Shown: positions 26,805 to 35,333, counted from the stretch's first letter. The stretch is 64,000 bases of DNA from Bacteriovoracaceae bacterium UBA4097 (GCA_002381765.1 DFXX01000037.1:62001-126000); one strand, 5' to 3'. A program made the numbers and translations. Notes: generated from the sequence alone by a model not told the origin.

Positions 26805-27856
26805 AACTCATTCTTCTTAGTTTTTTATCAGTTTTCTTTCTTTTTATTCTTTTTCTCGCCTGGGCAGGATACCCCTGGAGCTTAAGAGAGAAAAAACTAA
26901 GCCCAGAGATTATACATATCGAGCCAAAGGAGATGTTTGATGAGGACACAGATCCTTCTGTTATAAAAATCCTTACCTGGAATCTTGGTTTTCTTTACGG
27001 AAAGGGTTCCGAGGGGCCAGGATATATAACTCGAGATAATGAATACTTCCAGTCCAGACTTGATCAACTGGTTGAAGAAATTAAGAAGTGGGACCCAGAT
27101 GTCATCTGCTTTCAGGAAATAGATTTTGATTCCAGTCGTTCTCAAAAAATAAATCAGGCCCGTTATGTGGCAGAAAAGGCTGGCTATCCCTATGTGGCCG
27201 AGGCCATTAGTTGGGACGCCAATTATATTCCCTTCCCCTATTGGCCCATTACCAATAATTTTGGTGGCATGAAATCCGGTGGGGCCATTCTGAGTCGTTA
27301 TCCATTAAAGGGCCATGAGGTCACTCTTCTGGATAAACCGGCCTCTCATCCTTGGTGGTATAATGTCTTCTATCTTCATAGATACTTTCAGAAAGTCACT
27401 CTTGAAGTGGGGACAAAAACCTTTTCACTGGTTAATCTTCATCTGGAAGCCTTTGATAAGAAAGATCGCGAAAAGCAAATTAATGAACTTATCGCTCTTT
27501 CACAAAAAGAAAAAATTGATTTTATTGCCGGGGACTTTAATATGGTTCCCACCAGTGCCATGAATAAAAGTAAGTTTGAAGAAGGTGATGATAATTACGA
27601 AAATGACCCGAGCTTTGAGCTCATGACCAAATCAGGCATGTTGGAAGTGATCCCGGAAGAGATCTATGCCCAGATGGAATCTCATTATTTTACCTTTCCT
27701 TCCTGGAGGCCAGACAGACGGCTGGATTATATTTTTTATCAGGCAGGCCATAAAATGATGAAGGCCGAAATTTTACCTTCGGCCTTGTCGGATCACTTAC
27801 CACTTAGGACAAGTTTTCAAATAGATTCACCAAAAGTTAATCCATATTCACTATAA
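26801..27856 (+). CDS. Membrane-anchored endonuclease/exonuclease/phosphatase-family protein
   Basis: 351 aa. N-terminal hydrophobic anchor (about 2-22), then an EEP fold: TWNLGFLYG near the N-terminus, CFQEID (metal Glu), AGDFNMVP and the C-terminal SDHLPL with the catalytic His. EEP enzymes are Mg2+-dependent phosphodiesterases acting on DNA, inositol phosphates or sphingomyelin. The anchor points to an outside-facing lipid or phosphoester hydrolase rather than a DNA repair enzyme. Overlaps the upstream gene by an ATGA and the convergent transglycosylase gene by 20 bp. Confidence 0.75.
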   Translation: MKLILLSFLSVFFLFILFLAWAGYPWSLREKKLSPEIIHIEPKEMFDEDTDPSVIKILTWNLGFLYGKGSEGPGYITRDNEYFQSRLDQLVEEIKKWDPDVICFQEIDFDSSRSQKINQARYVAEKAGYPYVAEAISWDANYIPFPYWPITNNFGGMKSGGAILSRYPLKGHEVTLLDKPASHPWWYNVFYLHRYFQKVTLEVGTKTFSLVNLHLEAFDKKDREKQINELIALSQKEKIDFIAGDFNMVPTSAMNKSKFEEGDDNYENDPSFELMTKSGMLEVIPEEIYAQMESHYFTFPSWRPDRRLDYIFYQAGHKMMKAEILPSALSDHLPLRTSFQIDSPKVNPYSL

Positions 27857-29483
27857 GCTTTTGACCGGGATAGATAGTCTTTCTGTTCAGAGCATTTAGC
27901 TTCACCAGTGCCTCGAGGGGCTGGTTGAAATCATTGGCAAGCTTAGTAAGATGATCGCCGCGCTTAACTGTATAGATGGCCTTTTGCGTTTTGGGTAGGA
28001 CTATCTTTTGACCCACCATGATTCTGCCACTCTTAAGATTATTGGCCTTCTTGATTTGAGCGATTTCAAGCTTAAAGATGCGGGCAATTTCTGTCAGATT
28101 ATCTCCAGGACTAACTTTATAAACGATAGGCTTTCCTACGAGCTTCACCTTTTTTTCCTGAGATGCTGCTACTCTGCTATCACTCTCGATAAGTTTAAGT
28201 CGCTGGCCCACTCTTACTCTTGTTCTCCAGGTCTTAAACCCGTTTACGATAGCGAGTTTTCCGGCCTTGATATTGTATTTTCTGGAAATCGAAAGAAGTG
28301 TTTCGCCATTTTTGACCACATGGAAGTCAGCTTGCCCGGCTTCTTCAATTGTCTTCTTTTCTGGTTTACTAGCAATGCGACGTGTGAGCTCTTTTCTTGA
28401 TTCTGGTCTTTCAATTCCTGGAGCTGCTTCTAAGCTTTCAAGCTTATAGCTATACTTACTCTTGGGAATTCTTAAGTAGTAAGTCCCGGCCAAGCGACTA
28501 GGAGTTTTATTTTGTTTCAACTCCGGATTAAGCTTCTTAAGAAGGGCCACATCGATATTAAGTCTTTTTGCAATGGAAGTAAGACTGGTGTTCTTTTTGA
28601 TAGGCTTAAGCTCAGTCATATCAAAGAGACGGTGCTTATTCTTAGGAATAGTGAAGCCATATTTCTTGGCATTCTTCCAAACATGCATGGCCGCTAAGAC
28701 TTTTGGAACATAGTTAATGGTCTCAGAAGGAAGCTGCTTATTGCGTGAGAGTTCATAGAAGTCACGTGTTCCGTGCTTCATGATTCTTCGCAAAATTCCG
28801 TATTCTCCAGCATTATAGGCAGAGAGGGCAAGCTCCCAGCTAGAGAAAACATTATTCAAATCTTTAAAGTACATGGCAGCGGCACGAGAGGCCTTAAAAA
28901 GATCCTGTCTCTCATCGATTTCGGGTGTGATCTTAAGACCGTATCTTGAACCCGTGCCTTTGATGAATTGCCAAGGGCCAACGGCAGAGGCATGAGAGCG
29001 GGCCCCTAAGTAATAGCCTGATTCAATCAATCCTACAAAATAGAGATCTTTTGGAAGACCATGCTCGGCAAAAACTTTTTCAATAATGTGGCGATATTCT
29101 TCACCATTATTGATAAAACGCTGGAAGCGATCTCTTTGTCTCTTAGTGAAATAATCCACCCAAAACTGCATCCGCTTGGTCTTCTTTAGTTGCAAAAAGT
29201 TTTTGTTATAAGGAATGGTATTGGGCTCGGAGTCTGGAAGCTCTTCATCGAGATTACTCTCGCCGACTTCCTGCTTGATAACGATATCATCGGCATCAGC
29301 TTCGGCCAGCTCGTGAATATCTTCCCCTGTCTTTCGTTCTGAAAGATCATCCATTTCCACTGTTTCGATAAGTTCATTGAGGGCAACATTGGGTTTGCGA
29401 GAAGCTTCAGGTCGGGTATGCGCACACCCCATAACCAATAAGGTTGATAAGGCGCAGAGAGAGACCGCAGAAAATTTCATCAT
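27837..29483 (-). CDS. Lipoprotein lytic murein transglycosylase with LysM repeats (MltD-like)
   Basis: 548 aa. Lipobox LVMGC, lipidated Cys20, so membrane-anchored. An acidic linker (30-95) is followed by an SLT goose-type lysozyme domain (about 130-270) with catalytic Glu154 in GLIESGYY and the GPWQFIKGTG motif. A degenerate LysM-like segment (about 295-345) and three clear LysM repeats (about 385-430, 450-495, 502-547) bind peptidoglycan. It cleaves the glycan strand between MurNAc and GlcNAc. In predatory bacteria such enzymes may act on prey as well as self walls. Shine-Dalgarno AGAGG. Confidence 0.88.
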   Translation of the reverse strand: MMKFSAVSLCALSTLLVMGCAHTRPEASRKPNVALNELIETVEMDDLSERKTGEDIHELAEADADDIVIKQEVGESNLDEELPDSEPNTIPYNKNFLQLKKTKRMQFWVDYFTKRQRDRFQRFINNGEEYRHIIEKVFAEHGLPKDLYFVGLIESGYYLGARSHASAVGPWQFIKGTGSRYGLKITPEIDERQDLFKASRAAAMYFKDLNNVFSSWELALSAYNAGEYGILRRIMKHGTRDFYELSRNKQLPSETINYVPKVLAAMHVWKNAKKYGFTIPKNKHRLFDMTELKPIKKNTSLTSIAKRLNIDVALLKKLNPELKQNKTPSRLAGTYYLRIPKSKYSYKLESLEAAPGIERPESRKELTRRIASKPEKKTIEEAGQADFHVVKNGETLLSISRKYNIKAGKLAIVNGFKTWRTRVRVGQRLKLIESDSRVAASQEKKVKLVGKPIVYKVSPGDNLTEIARIFKLEIAQIKKANNLKSGRIMVGQKIVLPKTQKAIYTVKRGDHLTKLANDFNQPLEALVKLNALNRKTIYPGQKLIVNMD

Positions 29484-29564
29484 GAAATAAACCTCTTAAA
29501 GGAATGTTAGACTTTATGTCAGACTAATTTATTTTACCAAAGCATTTTGCCTTTGCAAATTTTG

Positions 29565-29594
29565 TTAACCGGAAAAATCGTCCTTTGCTATACT
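29565..29594 (+). promoter_or_regulatory. Predicted promoter of the RimB-like gene (leaderless)
   Basis: Extended -10 TGC-TATACT (-10 at 29589-29594), 7 nt before the ATG at 29602, with a weak -35-like TTAACC (29565-29570) 18 bp upstream. No room for a Shine-Dalgarno. Confidence 0.45.
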
Positions 29595-29601
29595 ATTTCC
29601 C

Positions 29602-30093
29602 ATGAATGAAGACATAAATAGCAGTGCAAAGATTATTGGCTTTAGAGAATGGATCTCTCTTCCGGGATTAGATCTGCCGGCGGTTAAGGCCAAGGTAGAT
29701 ACTGGAGCAAAAACGTCAAGTCTTCACGCCTTCGATATTCGCATTGAGAAAGAGGGGAGAAAGAATTTTGTCTGCTTTAAGGTCCATCCTATGCAGAATG
29801 ATTCAACTCTAGAAGTTCAATGTCGTGCTCAGCTCATCGACAAGAGGATTATTACCGATTCTGGGGGACATAAGGAGCAACGTTATGTGATTCGCTCTAC
29901 CATGGTCTTAGGGGGAGTTAAAAAACGCATCGAAATCACCCTCTCAAATCGGGAGACCATGAGATATCGTATGCTCATAGGTCGCTCCGCCCTGGATCAG
30001 TTTTATATAGACCCTTCCCAATCTTATTTGACTGGAAAGAGTGTAAAGGTGAAGAGATTTTTAAAAGAGCTTAAGTTGGTTTTGAAAAAGTAG
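29602..30093 (+). CDS. RimB-like retropepsin-type aspartic protease (PF05618 family)
   Basis: 163 aa. Contains the single-site aspartic protease motif Asp33-Thr34-Gly35 in KVDTGAKTSS; the subunit would act as a dimer like retroviral proteases. The family was once called ATP-dependent zinc protease and includes RimB, which is linked to RimK and removal of Glu tails from ribosomal protein S6. The RLAN-RimK ligase of this window is 25 kb away, so a functional link is possible but not shown. The 3' end overlaps phhB by 23 bp. Confidence 0.75.
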   Translation: MNEDINSSAKIIGFREWISLPGLDLPAVKAKVDTGAKTSSLHAFDIRIEKEGRKNFVCFKVHPMQNDSTLEVQCRAQLIDKRIITDSGGHKEQRYVIRSTMVLGGVKKRIEITLSNRETMRYRMLIGRSALDQFYIDPSQSYLTGKSVKVKRFLKELKLVLKK

Positions 30094-30421
30094 CAAAGGC
30101 CTCATCGATCTTGGCGGCTAGAATGAAATCATTTTCTACTAAATTATTATTGGCATGAGTCCAGATCTCGATATCGCAGTGACCCCATCCCAAATGAATT
30201 TCAGGATGATGCTTTTCTTCTTCTGCAATTCTGCCCACTTCATTGGCAAAGGCCAAAGCTTTCTTAAAATTCTTAAACTTAAATTCCCTGGCCATACGAG
30301 TATCACCTTGGGTGAGTTGCCATTCTGCAGAAAGCAGCGCGAGCTTCTCTCTTTTTTCTTCCAGTGAAAGGGGAGGAACATAACCTGAGCAAGGAAGGCA
30401 CTTTTTATCTTTTAGATCCAT
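30071..30421 (-). CDS. phhB: 4a-hydroxytetrahydrobiopterin dehydratase
   Basis: 116 aa, normal length for the family. The active-site pattern EEKHHPEIHLGWGHCDIEIWTH (positions about 69-90) with its paired His residues is plain. It dehydrates the 4a-carbinolamine formed by aromatic amino acid hydroxylases, recycling the pterin cofactor. N-terminal CLPCSGYVPP is typical of bacterial PhhB. No phenylalanine hydroxylase gene is nearby. The ATG has a good Shine-Dalgarno (GGAG). Divergent from ggt. Confidence 0.9.
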   Translation of the reverse strand: MDLKDKKCLPCSGYVPPLSLEEKREKLALLSAEWQLTQGDTRMAREFKFKNFKKALAFANEVGRIAEEEKHHPEIHLGWGHCDIEIWTHANNNLVENDFILAAKIDEAFATFSKPT

Positions 30422-30471
30422 TTTTTTTCTCCTAGACTCCTTTAGTATCTTTTATTTATCAGGAGTCGTAA

Positions 30472-32178
30472 ATGCGAGCTGTATTGTTACTCATCCTCTT
30501 CATCGGTTGTACCCACAAGGTCAAGATCGTTGCTCCCACCGTGCAAGAGCCCAGAGCAAGACATGAGGCAAAGGCAGCTTCTCAAATGGTGACTTCTCAA
30601 GGTGAGGCCACCACCAAGGCAGCCTTAAGAATGTTTAAGGAAGGGGGGAATATCATCGATGCCTTCGTTGCGGCCTCCTTTGCCATTTCGGTGGAGAGAC
30701 CCCATTCAACTGGTATAGGGGGAGGTGGCTTTCTCATCTACTTCTCTAAAAAAGAAAATAAAGTTTATGCCTTCGACTTCCGTGAAATAGCACCCCTGCG
30801 CTCCACTAAAACGATGTATCTGAACGCCAAGGGCGATGCTCAACCCAAGCTCTCGCAAGATGGTGCCCTGGCCGTGGCCACTCCAGGACTTGTGCGTGGT
30901 CTTTATGAGCTTCATCAGAAATGGGGAAAGCTTCCTTGGAAGAGTACTGTAACACCTGCGATTGAACTCGCTCAAAAAGGCTTCCCTTTATACGATGCCC
31001 TTCATCTGGCGCTTGAGGCGAGACAAGATGTTCTAATGCACGATCCAGAAATGCGAAAAATTTTCTTCACTGATGAAGGCAAGGTTCCTCGACCAGGTAC
31101 CATCATCCGTCAGGAAGATCTTGCCAAGACTTTAGAACTTATTGCAAGTCAGGGTGACAAAGGCTTCTATGATGGCAAGGTTGCTAAGGCTATTGTAAAC
31201 ACTGTTAGAAAAAGAAGAGGAATTATCACTCATCGCGATCTGAAGACTTATCAGATGAAAGAGCGTGAACCTGTGATGGGTGAGTTTAAGGGACTCAAGG
31301 TCTTCTCTATGCCTCCACCAAGTTCAGGTGGAGTTCACGTGATTCAGATTCTAAAAATGCTTGAGCCTCACAATATAGCCAAGTTTGGCCCGCAATCCAC
31401 CCAGGCCGTGCATCTCACCGCCCAATCTATGCAAAGGGCCTTTATGGACCGGGCCCTTTATCTAGGAGACCCTGATTTTAATAATATCCCAACCAAAGAA
31501 TTATTAGATGAGGGCTATCTGAGTGAGCTTTCCCAAAAAATCGATACTTCGGAAGCCATCAAGGCCAATAAGCTCAAGGCCGTAAAACTTCCCTATGAGT
31601 CCGATGACACCACTCACTTCACCATCGCCGATGAGCATGGAAATCTTGTGGCCTCGACTCAAACCATTAATGGATGGTTCGGATCTGGCGTCATTGCTAA
31701 AGGTACCGGCATTGTCTTGAATAACGAGATGGATGACTTCGCTCAGAAAGTGGGAGAGCTCAATCTCTTTGGGGCCGTGGGTGGTAAATATAATTTAGTT
31801 CAGCCAAGGAAGCGTCCGCTTTCAAGTATGTCACCCACTATCATCACGAAAGATGGTGAGCCCGTTCTCGCCCTTGGTTCTCCTTCCGGAACTCGCATTA
31901 TTACCTGTGTAGCTCAGACTATTCTCAATGTGGTTGAGTTCAATATGCCTCTGTATGAAGCCGTGGCCGCCACTCGAATCCATCAGCAGTGGCAACCCGA
32001 TATCTTAAAGATCGAAGAGCCATATCTCAGCTCAAAAGTTGAGAAGGCCCTAAAAGAGAAAGGTCATGAAGTGGTTCGTGGAAAGCTTGGTTGCTCTATT
32101 CAGGCCATTAAAAAAGAGAAGAAGAAGTGGGTGGGTGTGAGTGATCCGCGTGGGGAAGGGATGGCGCTGGGTCGTTAA
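30472..32178 (+). CDS. ggt: Gamma-glutamyltransferase, lipoprotein form
   Basis: 568 aa. N-terminal segment with lipobox LFIGC (Cys13), so membrane-anchored rather than freely periplasmic. Ntn-hydrolase proenzyme: the autoprocessing and catalytic nucleophile is Thr381 in DDTTHFTIADEHG, giving large and small subunits. The GGxGGGGFL motif near 82-87 and PLSSMSPTI with GSPSGTRI in the small subunit are the glutamate-binding blocks. It hydrolyses glutathione and other gamma-glutamyl compounds. Shine-Dalgarno AGGAG. A decayed copy of its 3' end and terminator lies 1.3 kb downstream. Confidence 0.93.
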   Translation: MRAVLLLILFIGCTHKVKIVAPTVQEPRARHEAKAASQMVTSQGEATTKAALRMFKEGGNIIDAFVAASFAISVERPHSTGIGGGGFLIYFSKKENKVYAFDFREIAPLRSTKTMYLNAKGDAQPKLSQDGALAVATPGLVRGLYELHQKWGKLPWKSTVTPAIELAQKGFPLYDALHLALEARQDVLMHDPEMRKIFFTDEGKVPRPGTIIRQEDLAKTLELIASQGDKGFYDGKVAKAIVNTVRKRRGIITHRDLKTYQMKEREPVMGEFKGLKVFSMPPPSSGGVHVIQILKMLEPHNIAKFGPQSTQAVHLTAQSMQRAFMDRALYLGDPDFNNIPTKELLDEGYLSELSQKIDTSEAIKANKLKAVKLPYESDDTTHFTIADEHGNLVASTQTINGWFGSGVIAKGTGIVLNNEMDDFAQKVGELNLFGAVGGKYNLVQPRKRPLSSMSPTIITKDGEPVLALGSPSGTRIITCVAQTILNVVEFNMPLYEAVAATRIHQQWQPDILKIEEPYLSSKVEKALKEKGHEVVRGKLGCSIQAIKKEKKKWVGVSDPRGEGMALGR

Positions 32179-32191
32179 TCAGAATGAAACA

Positions 32192-32219
32192 AATAGCTGG
32201 CCAATAAAAGCCAGCTATT
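32192..32219. terminator. Bidirectional hairpin terminator after ggt
   Basis: Perfect 10-bp arms AATAGCTGGC/GCCAGCTATT with an 8-nt loop, placed between the ggt stop and the convergent lipoprotein gene. A related hairpin with compensatory base changes lies at 33515-33539. Confidence 0.75.
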
Positions 32220-32237
32220 AAAAATTTTACCTTGTAA

Positions 32238-32495
32238 TCATTTACGGCACTTCACTAATAGCTTTATTTCCGATGAAGTATTGCCATTGAATCCAGAAGT
32301 TTGTGAACTGGTATTTATGATTTTATAAGGGCCATTGCAAACCTCGCGAGCCTTCTCATAGCAATCTTCGATTGAATGACATGAAATGAGCTGGTTCACT
32401 GTTCCATCTGGTCCAATTATTGTTTTTGCAGTTGCACATCCCAGCAAACAAACAAAACTTAACAATAGTCCTATTTCTATTGAGCGATTGATCAC
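32238..32495 (-). CDS. Small lipoprotein
   Basis: 85 aa. Lipobox LLGC with lipidated Cys20, then a short mature domain with four further Cys (SCHSIEDC, VCNGP, VKCRK), suggesting two disulfides. The ISCHSIEDCYEKAREVC part is a pattern seen in several small proteobacterial lipoproteins. Function unknown. Begins the AT-rich accessory stretch and lies between the two ggt 3'-end copies. Confidence 0.6.
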   Translation of the reverse strand: MINRSIEIGLLLSFVCLLGCATAKTIIGPDGTVNQLISCHSIEDCYEKAREVCNGPYKIINTSSQTSGFNGNTSSEIKLLVKCRK

Positions 32496-32630
32496 TTTGT
32501 CTCCTGATTAACTTATATAATTTAAGAGAGATATTACTGAGCCGTTGGAAAGTAATCAACTTTTTAGTGCTAAAATTTCATTCAATGTTTAATGATACTT
32601 CTTCTATCATTGAACTGTTTTAGATTATGG

Positions 32631-32861
32631 ATGGTTGCGGAACCACCATCGTATTCAAAAGCTAAGATTAAAAAGATCAAAGCAGGACTTGGAATAAGCC
32701 AATCCGTTTTGGCATCCATTTTTGGGGTAACTATTTCAGCAGTTCAACACTGGGAACAAGGTTTAAGATCAATGCCGGCCCCAGCTTGTAGGCTCTTAAA
32801 CATGATCGAAAAAGACCCCGAAACAGTTATGAATCTTATATCAAATAGCAAAGCGTCTTAA
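32631..32861 (+). CDS. HTH (HigA/MqsA-like) DNA-binding protein
   Basis: 76 aa from the ATG at 32631 (the frame opens at 32592, but the extension looks non-coding). A Cro/C1-type helix-turn-helix (about 18-50): LGISQSVLASIFGVTISAVQHWEQG, where the Trp-Glu-x-Gly end is typical of HigA-2/NadS antitoxins. The C-terminus is RLLNMIEKDPE, also typical of such antitoxins. No toxin gene of the RelE/HigB type is found beside it, so it is an orphan antitoxin or a stand-alone repressor. Weak Shine-Dalgarno; no clear partner. Confidence 0.6.
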   Translation: MVAEPPSYSKAKIKKIKAGLGISQSVLASIFGVTISAVQHWEQGLRSMPAPACRLLNMIEKDPETVMNLISNSKAS

Positions 32862-32916
32862 AAAGCCTTCATCTTTGTCGTATTGGGAACAGAGTTGGTG
32901 CTTTCCTAAAACAATC

Positions 32917-33015
32917 TTATTTTTTAGAATCGTCAGTCTGATTATTTCTTTGTGCTTGCTCGGGTATAAGGATCTTAAGCAGAATGGGAAAAAGTAAGAG
33001 AGTAAAAACTTTCAT
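32917..33015 (-). CDS. Possible 32-aa membrane peptide, coupled to the gene upstream
   Basis: A short ORF whose ATG overlaps the stop of the 33015-33380 gene (TGATG). The peptide begins MKVFTLLLFPILLKILIP, hydrophobic, followed by a polar tail (EQAQRNNQTDDSKK). Translational coupling and the membrane-like start argue for a real small protein; there is no homology evidence. Confidence 0.35.
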   Translation of the reverse strand: MKVFTLLLFPILLKILIPEQAQRNNQTDDSKK

Positions 33016-33380
33016 CAGTGTTTTGTAGCTGTTATCTTCAAGCTGAAAAGATCATCTTTCGTTGCACTAGTTAGAGTAGCTTCTTGACCATATGACGTAA
33101 TGACTTTTGGGGAAGCTACAATGTTATTAGAAGAATCAAAGAAATGTCCTTCAATTTCGACTTCGTTTTTATGATTTTCAGAAACTTTCATTTTAAATTT
33201 AAAGGGATTCCCACCTTCAGAAGGCATAATAAATTCTTTTCCAAGTGTCGCAATGGCTTCAGTATGATTAACCTTGGTTATTGCACCTTTTTTATAAGAG
33301 CTGGCAAAGCTTAGTTTAATTTCCACAGCATAAGATGAGTAACTTAAAAACAATCCTAATAGAATGGTAAAGAATTTCAT
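33015..33380 (-). CDS. Hypothetical exported protein
   Basis: 121 aa with a Sec signal peptide (MKFFTILLGLFLSYSSYA). The mature part of about 100 aa is rich in Lys, Thr and Val with strand-type alternation and no Cys; a small periplasmic or outer-membrane-associated beta protein is likely. No family recognised. Coupled to a short downstream ORF; lies inside the segment flanked by the ggt-end repeats. Confidence 0.55.
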   Translation of the reverse strand: MKFFTILLGLFLSYSSYAVEIKLSFASSYKKGAITKVNHTEAIATLGKEFIMPSEGGNPFKFKMKVSENHKNEVEIEGHFFDSSNNIVASPKVITSYGQEATLTSATKDDLFSLKITATKH

Positions 33381-33454
33381 CTAGCTTCCCTTTTAAATAT
33401 CTATTTAAATAGTTTTGAAGCTTCTTGAGAATATGTCAAATGGTTTAGATCCAG

Positions 33455-33500
33455 GTGGGTTGATGTGGTTCCGTGGGGAAGGTTTAAATTAAGTCGTTAA
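33455..33500 (+). pseudogene. Decayed duplicate of the ggt 3' end
   Basis: Collinear with the last codons of ggt. CGTGGGGAAGG at 33472-33482 matches 32149-32159, and GTCGTTAA at 33493-33500 matches 32171-32178 including the stop codon. The spacing differs by one base, and GTGGGT at 33455 aligns with 32131. The intact hairpin homologue follows at the same distance. Too short and degenerate to encode anything. Confidence 0.7.
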
Positions 33501-33514
33501 AAAAGTTTAAACAA

Positions 33515-33539
33515 GTAGCTGGCCTTTGAAGCCAGCTAC
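33515..33539. terminator. Hairpin homologous to the ggt terminator
   Basis: 9-bp arms GTAGCTGGC/GCCAGCTAC with a 7-nt loop. Same core as the hairpin at 32192-32219, with a compensatory A-T to G-C change in the closing pair. It lies 35 bp past the stop of the convergent exported-protein gene and could end its transcript. Confidence 0.6.
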
Positions 33540-33574
33540 TCTTCTGCGATTGTTTTCGCTGTTTGTATTTTTAC

Positions 33575-34582
33575 CTAGTTCTTTTGATGCTCACAATCAA
33601 AGTATAATCGATTGAAAGAGTACGCTGCTATATTTCCAGAAGTCGGATCGTATCCTCCCTGAAATACATTTTTATAACAAGACTTTTCTCTTCCTCGGCC
33701 AGATGTTTGAATTATTCCTGACTGAACATTTTCAAAACTTTGAAACCAATTCAAAGACTGCGCAGGGAAGATGGCCTTGCGAATCTGTGATTTACAAACT
33801 TCAAGAGAAAAAACGGTTCCAACAGGTAAGCTCCCCTGATTGGCACCAGGCTCTATTCTACTGTTCCTATTAATTTCGATTGTAAACTCATTGTTAACTA
33901 CTACTGTATAATTCATTGTAAAATCAAAACTACATTCATTTTCCGAATAACCACGTGTACTTGATGGTTTGCAAATTAGGTTTTCATCTTTCTTTTCCCA
34001 ACGCCCCACATTTCCATAGATATTTACTGGTTCGCAAAGATCAATTTTATTAAGTAATACCTCTAAGGAATTAACATCTCCCTGTCTGAGTATAATAGGT
34101 TTTTGACTGACTAATTCATTTGATATGATAATCCCATAGATTTCATTCAAAAGTTTGTTTGAATAAAAATAATTAGTATCATCGAGGTTAGACCACCAGT
34201 AAACTTCATGTATAATCTGCCTATATTTCTCTTCCATCCCTAATGAGTTCCATCCATCCTCTCCGCAATAAATCTGAATTTTATTTTTATTGGGCTGACC
34301 ACAAGCAAGAGCATTTTCTGTGTTGGGACAGTTTTTAATAGGGTTGGCCATTATTTCAATTTTAAAATTCGGATTCTTTGAAGGATTCATAACAAATTGT
34401 AAATTTGTCCATTCCGGATAATTTTGTAAAATTTCGGGATCATTATTTATAGTTTTAACAATATTCTCAAAATAAATAGCCACTTGTGATTTGCAAATAT
34501 GTCCACCACCGCCGGCTTCATTACCGGCAATTCCGCTGATGGCAAAAATGAAACTGATCAAAAAAGCGCATAACATTTTCAT
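33575..34582 (-). CDS. Hypothetical exported Cys-containing protein
   Basis: 335 aa. Signal peptide ending about ISGIAGNEA, then GGGGHIC, a start seen in several Bdellovibrionota exported proteins. At least ten Cys in the mature part suggest several disulfides. The gene is more AT-rich than the TCA-cycle and suf genes. It follows the TIGR02147 regulator gene by 10 bp on the same strand, so the regulator and this protein are probably one operon. No known domain recognised. Confidence 0.55.
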   Translation of the reverse strand: MKMLCAFLISFIFAISGIAGNEAGGGGHICKSQVAIYFENIVKTINNDPEILQNYPEWTNLQFVMNPSKNPNFKIEIMANPIKNCPNTENALACGQPNKNKIQIYCGEDGWNSLGMEEKYRQIIHEVYWWSNLDDTNYFYSNKLLNEIYGIIISNELVSQKPIILRQGDVNSLEVLLNKIDLCEPVNIYGNVGRWEKKDENLICKPSSTRGYSENECSFDFTMNYTVVVNNEFTIEINRNSRIEPGANQGSLPVGTVFSLEVCKSQIRKAIFPAQSLNWFQSFENVQSGIIQTSGRGREKSCYKNVFQGGYDPTSGNIAAYSFNRLYFDCEHQKN

Positions 34583-34592
34583 AATAACTCCT

Positions 34593-35327
34593 CTAATTTT
34601 CTATTTCTGTAACTGGATATAATTGAACGGTTAAATGGAAAACTGAATCATTGTTTCCGTCTTCTAAGAAAGCACAAAGCTCGCGTCTAAAATCCTTAAT
34701 CTTCTCTTTTGCCAGCAGCAGTTTCTTTGAATCCGCTGCAATAGTAATTGAAGTAATATCCTTCCGATCCTGGGGGCAATTATCCACAGCTTGAAGGGCT
34801 TTCTTGATTACTTGTCGTTGATACTCTTTATGAGCAGCTGAAGTAACCCCTTCAGAATAATTTGAATAGAAGCCTTCTGATTTTTTTAGTTTCCCATCAA
34901 TTTCTCTTAACATGCCTAAGCGCTTGAGACGCTCTAAAGCACTTTTGGCCTGATAGGGCTCAATCCCAAGCTTTCTCGCAATCCATTGAGAATCAGATTT
35001 GAAATTTTTGAGTAAGGTGAGATCAAGAATGGCGTAATGATACCAATCAGAAATCATAGTAAAGGTATCTAATTCAATCGCTAAAAAATTCTTTTCCTTG
35101 TCTTTGTTTTGCCATTCTAAACCAATCCTTCCCATCAAAACTTGCATCTTAGCTTCAGATACTTGCTTTTTCCCAGAGAGAATGCGGCTAAGAGTTGAAG
35201 AGTCTATCTCCAGATGAGTTGCGAATGAACGGATCGAATATCGTTCGTTTACTCTCAACCGTCGGGCAAATTCTTCTTGCAGTTTTAGACGGAATTCAAA
35301 ATTTAAATATTCGCAGGATTTTTGCAT
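34593..35327 (-). CDS. TIGR02147-family regulator
   Basis: 244 aa. The N-terminal region (about 1-75) is an HTH: YSIRSFATHLEIDSSTLSRILSGKKQVS. A long C-terminal domain of the TIGR02147 type follows, with YHYAILDL and ARKLGIEPYQAKSALERLKRLGML as a second winged-helix-like part. TIGR02147 proteins are expanded in Bdellovibrionota and Fibrobacteres and are thought to be regulators; targets are unknown. Cotranscribed with the exported-protein gene downstream. No Shine-Dalgarno; a -10 box lies 6 nt before the ATG. Confidence 0.8.
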   Translation of the reverse strand: MQKSCEYLNFEFRLKLQEEFARRLRVNERYSIRSFATHLEIDSSTLSRILSGKKQVSEAKMQVLMGRIGLEWQNKDKEKNFLAIELDTFTMISDWYHYAILDLTLLKNFKSDSQWIARKLGIEPYQAKSALERLKRLGMLREIDGKLKKSEGFYSNYSEGVTSAAHKEYQRQVIKKALQAVDNCPQDRKDITSITIAADSKKLLLAKEKIKDFRRELCAFLEDGNNDSVFHLTVQLYPVTEIEN

Positions 35328-35333
35328 GCATGG

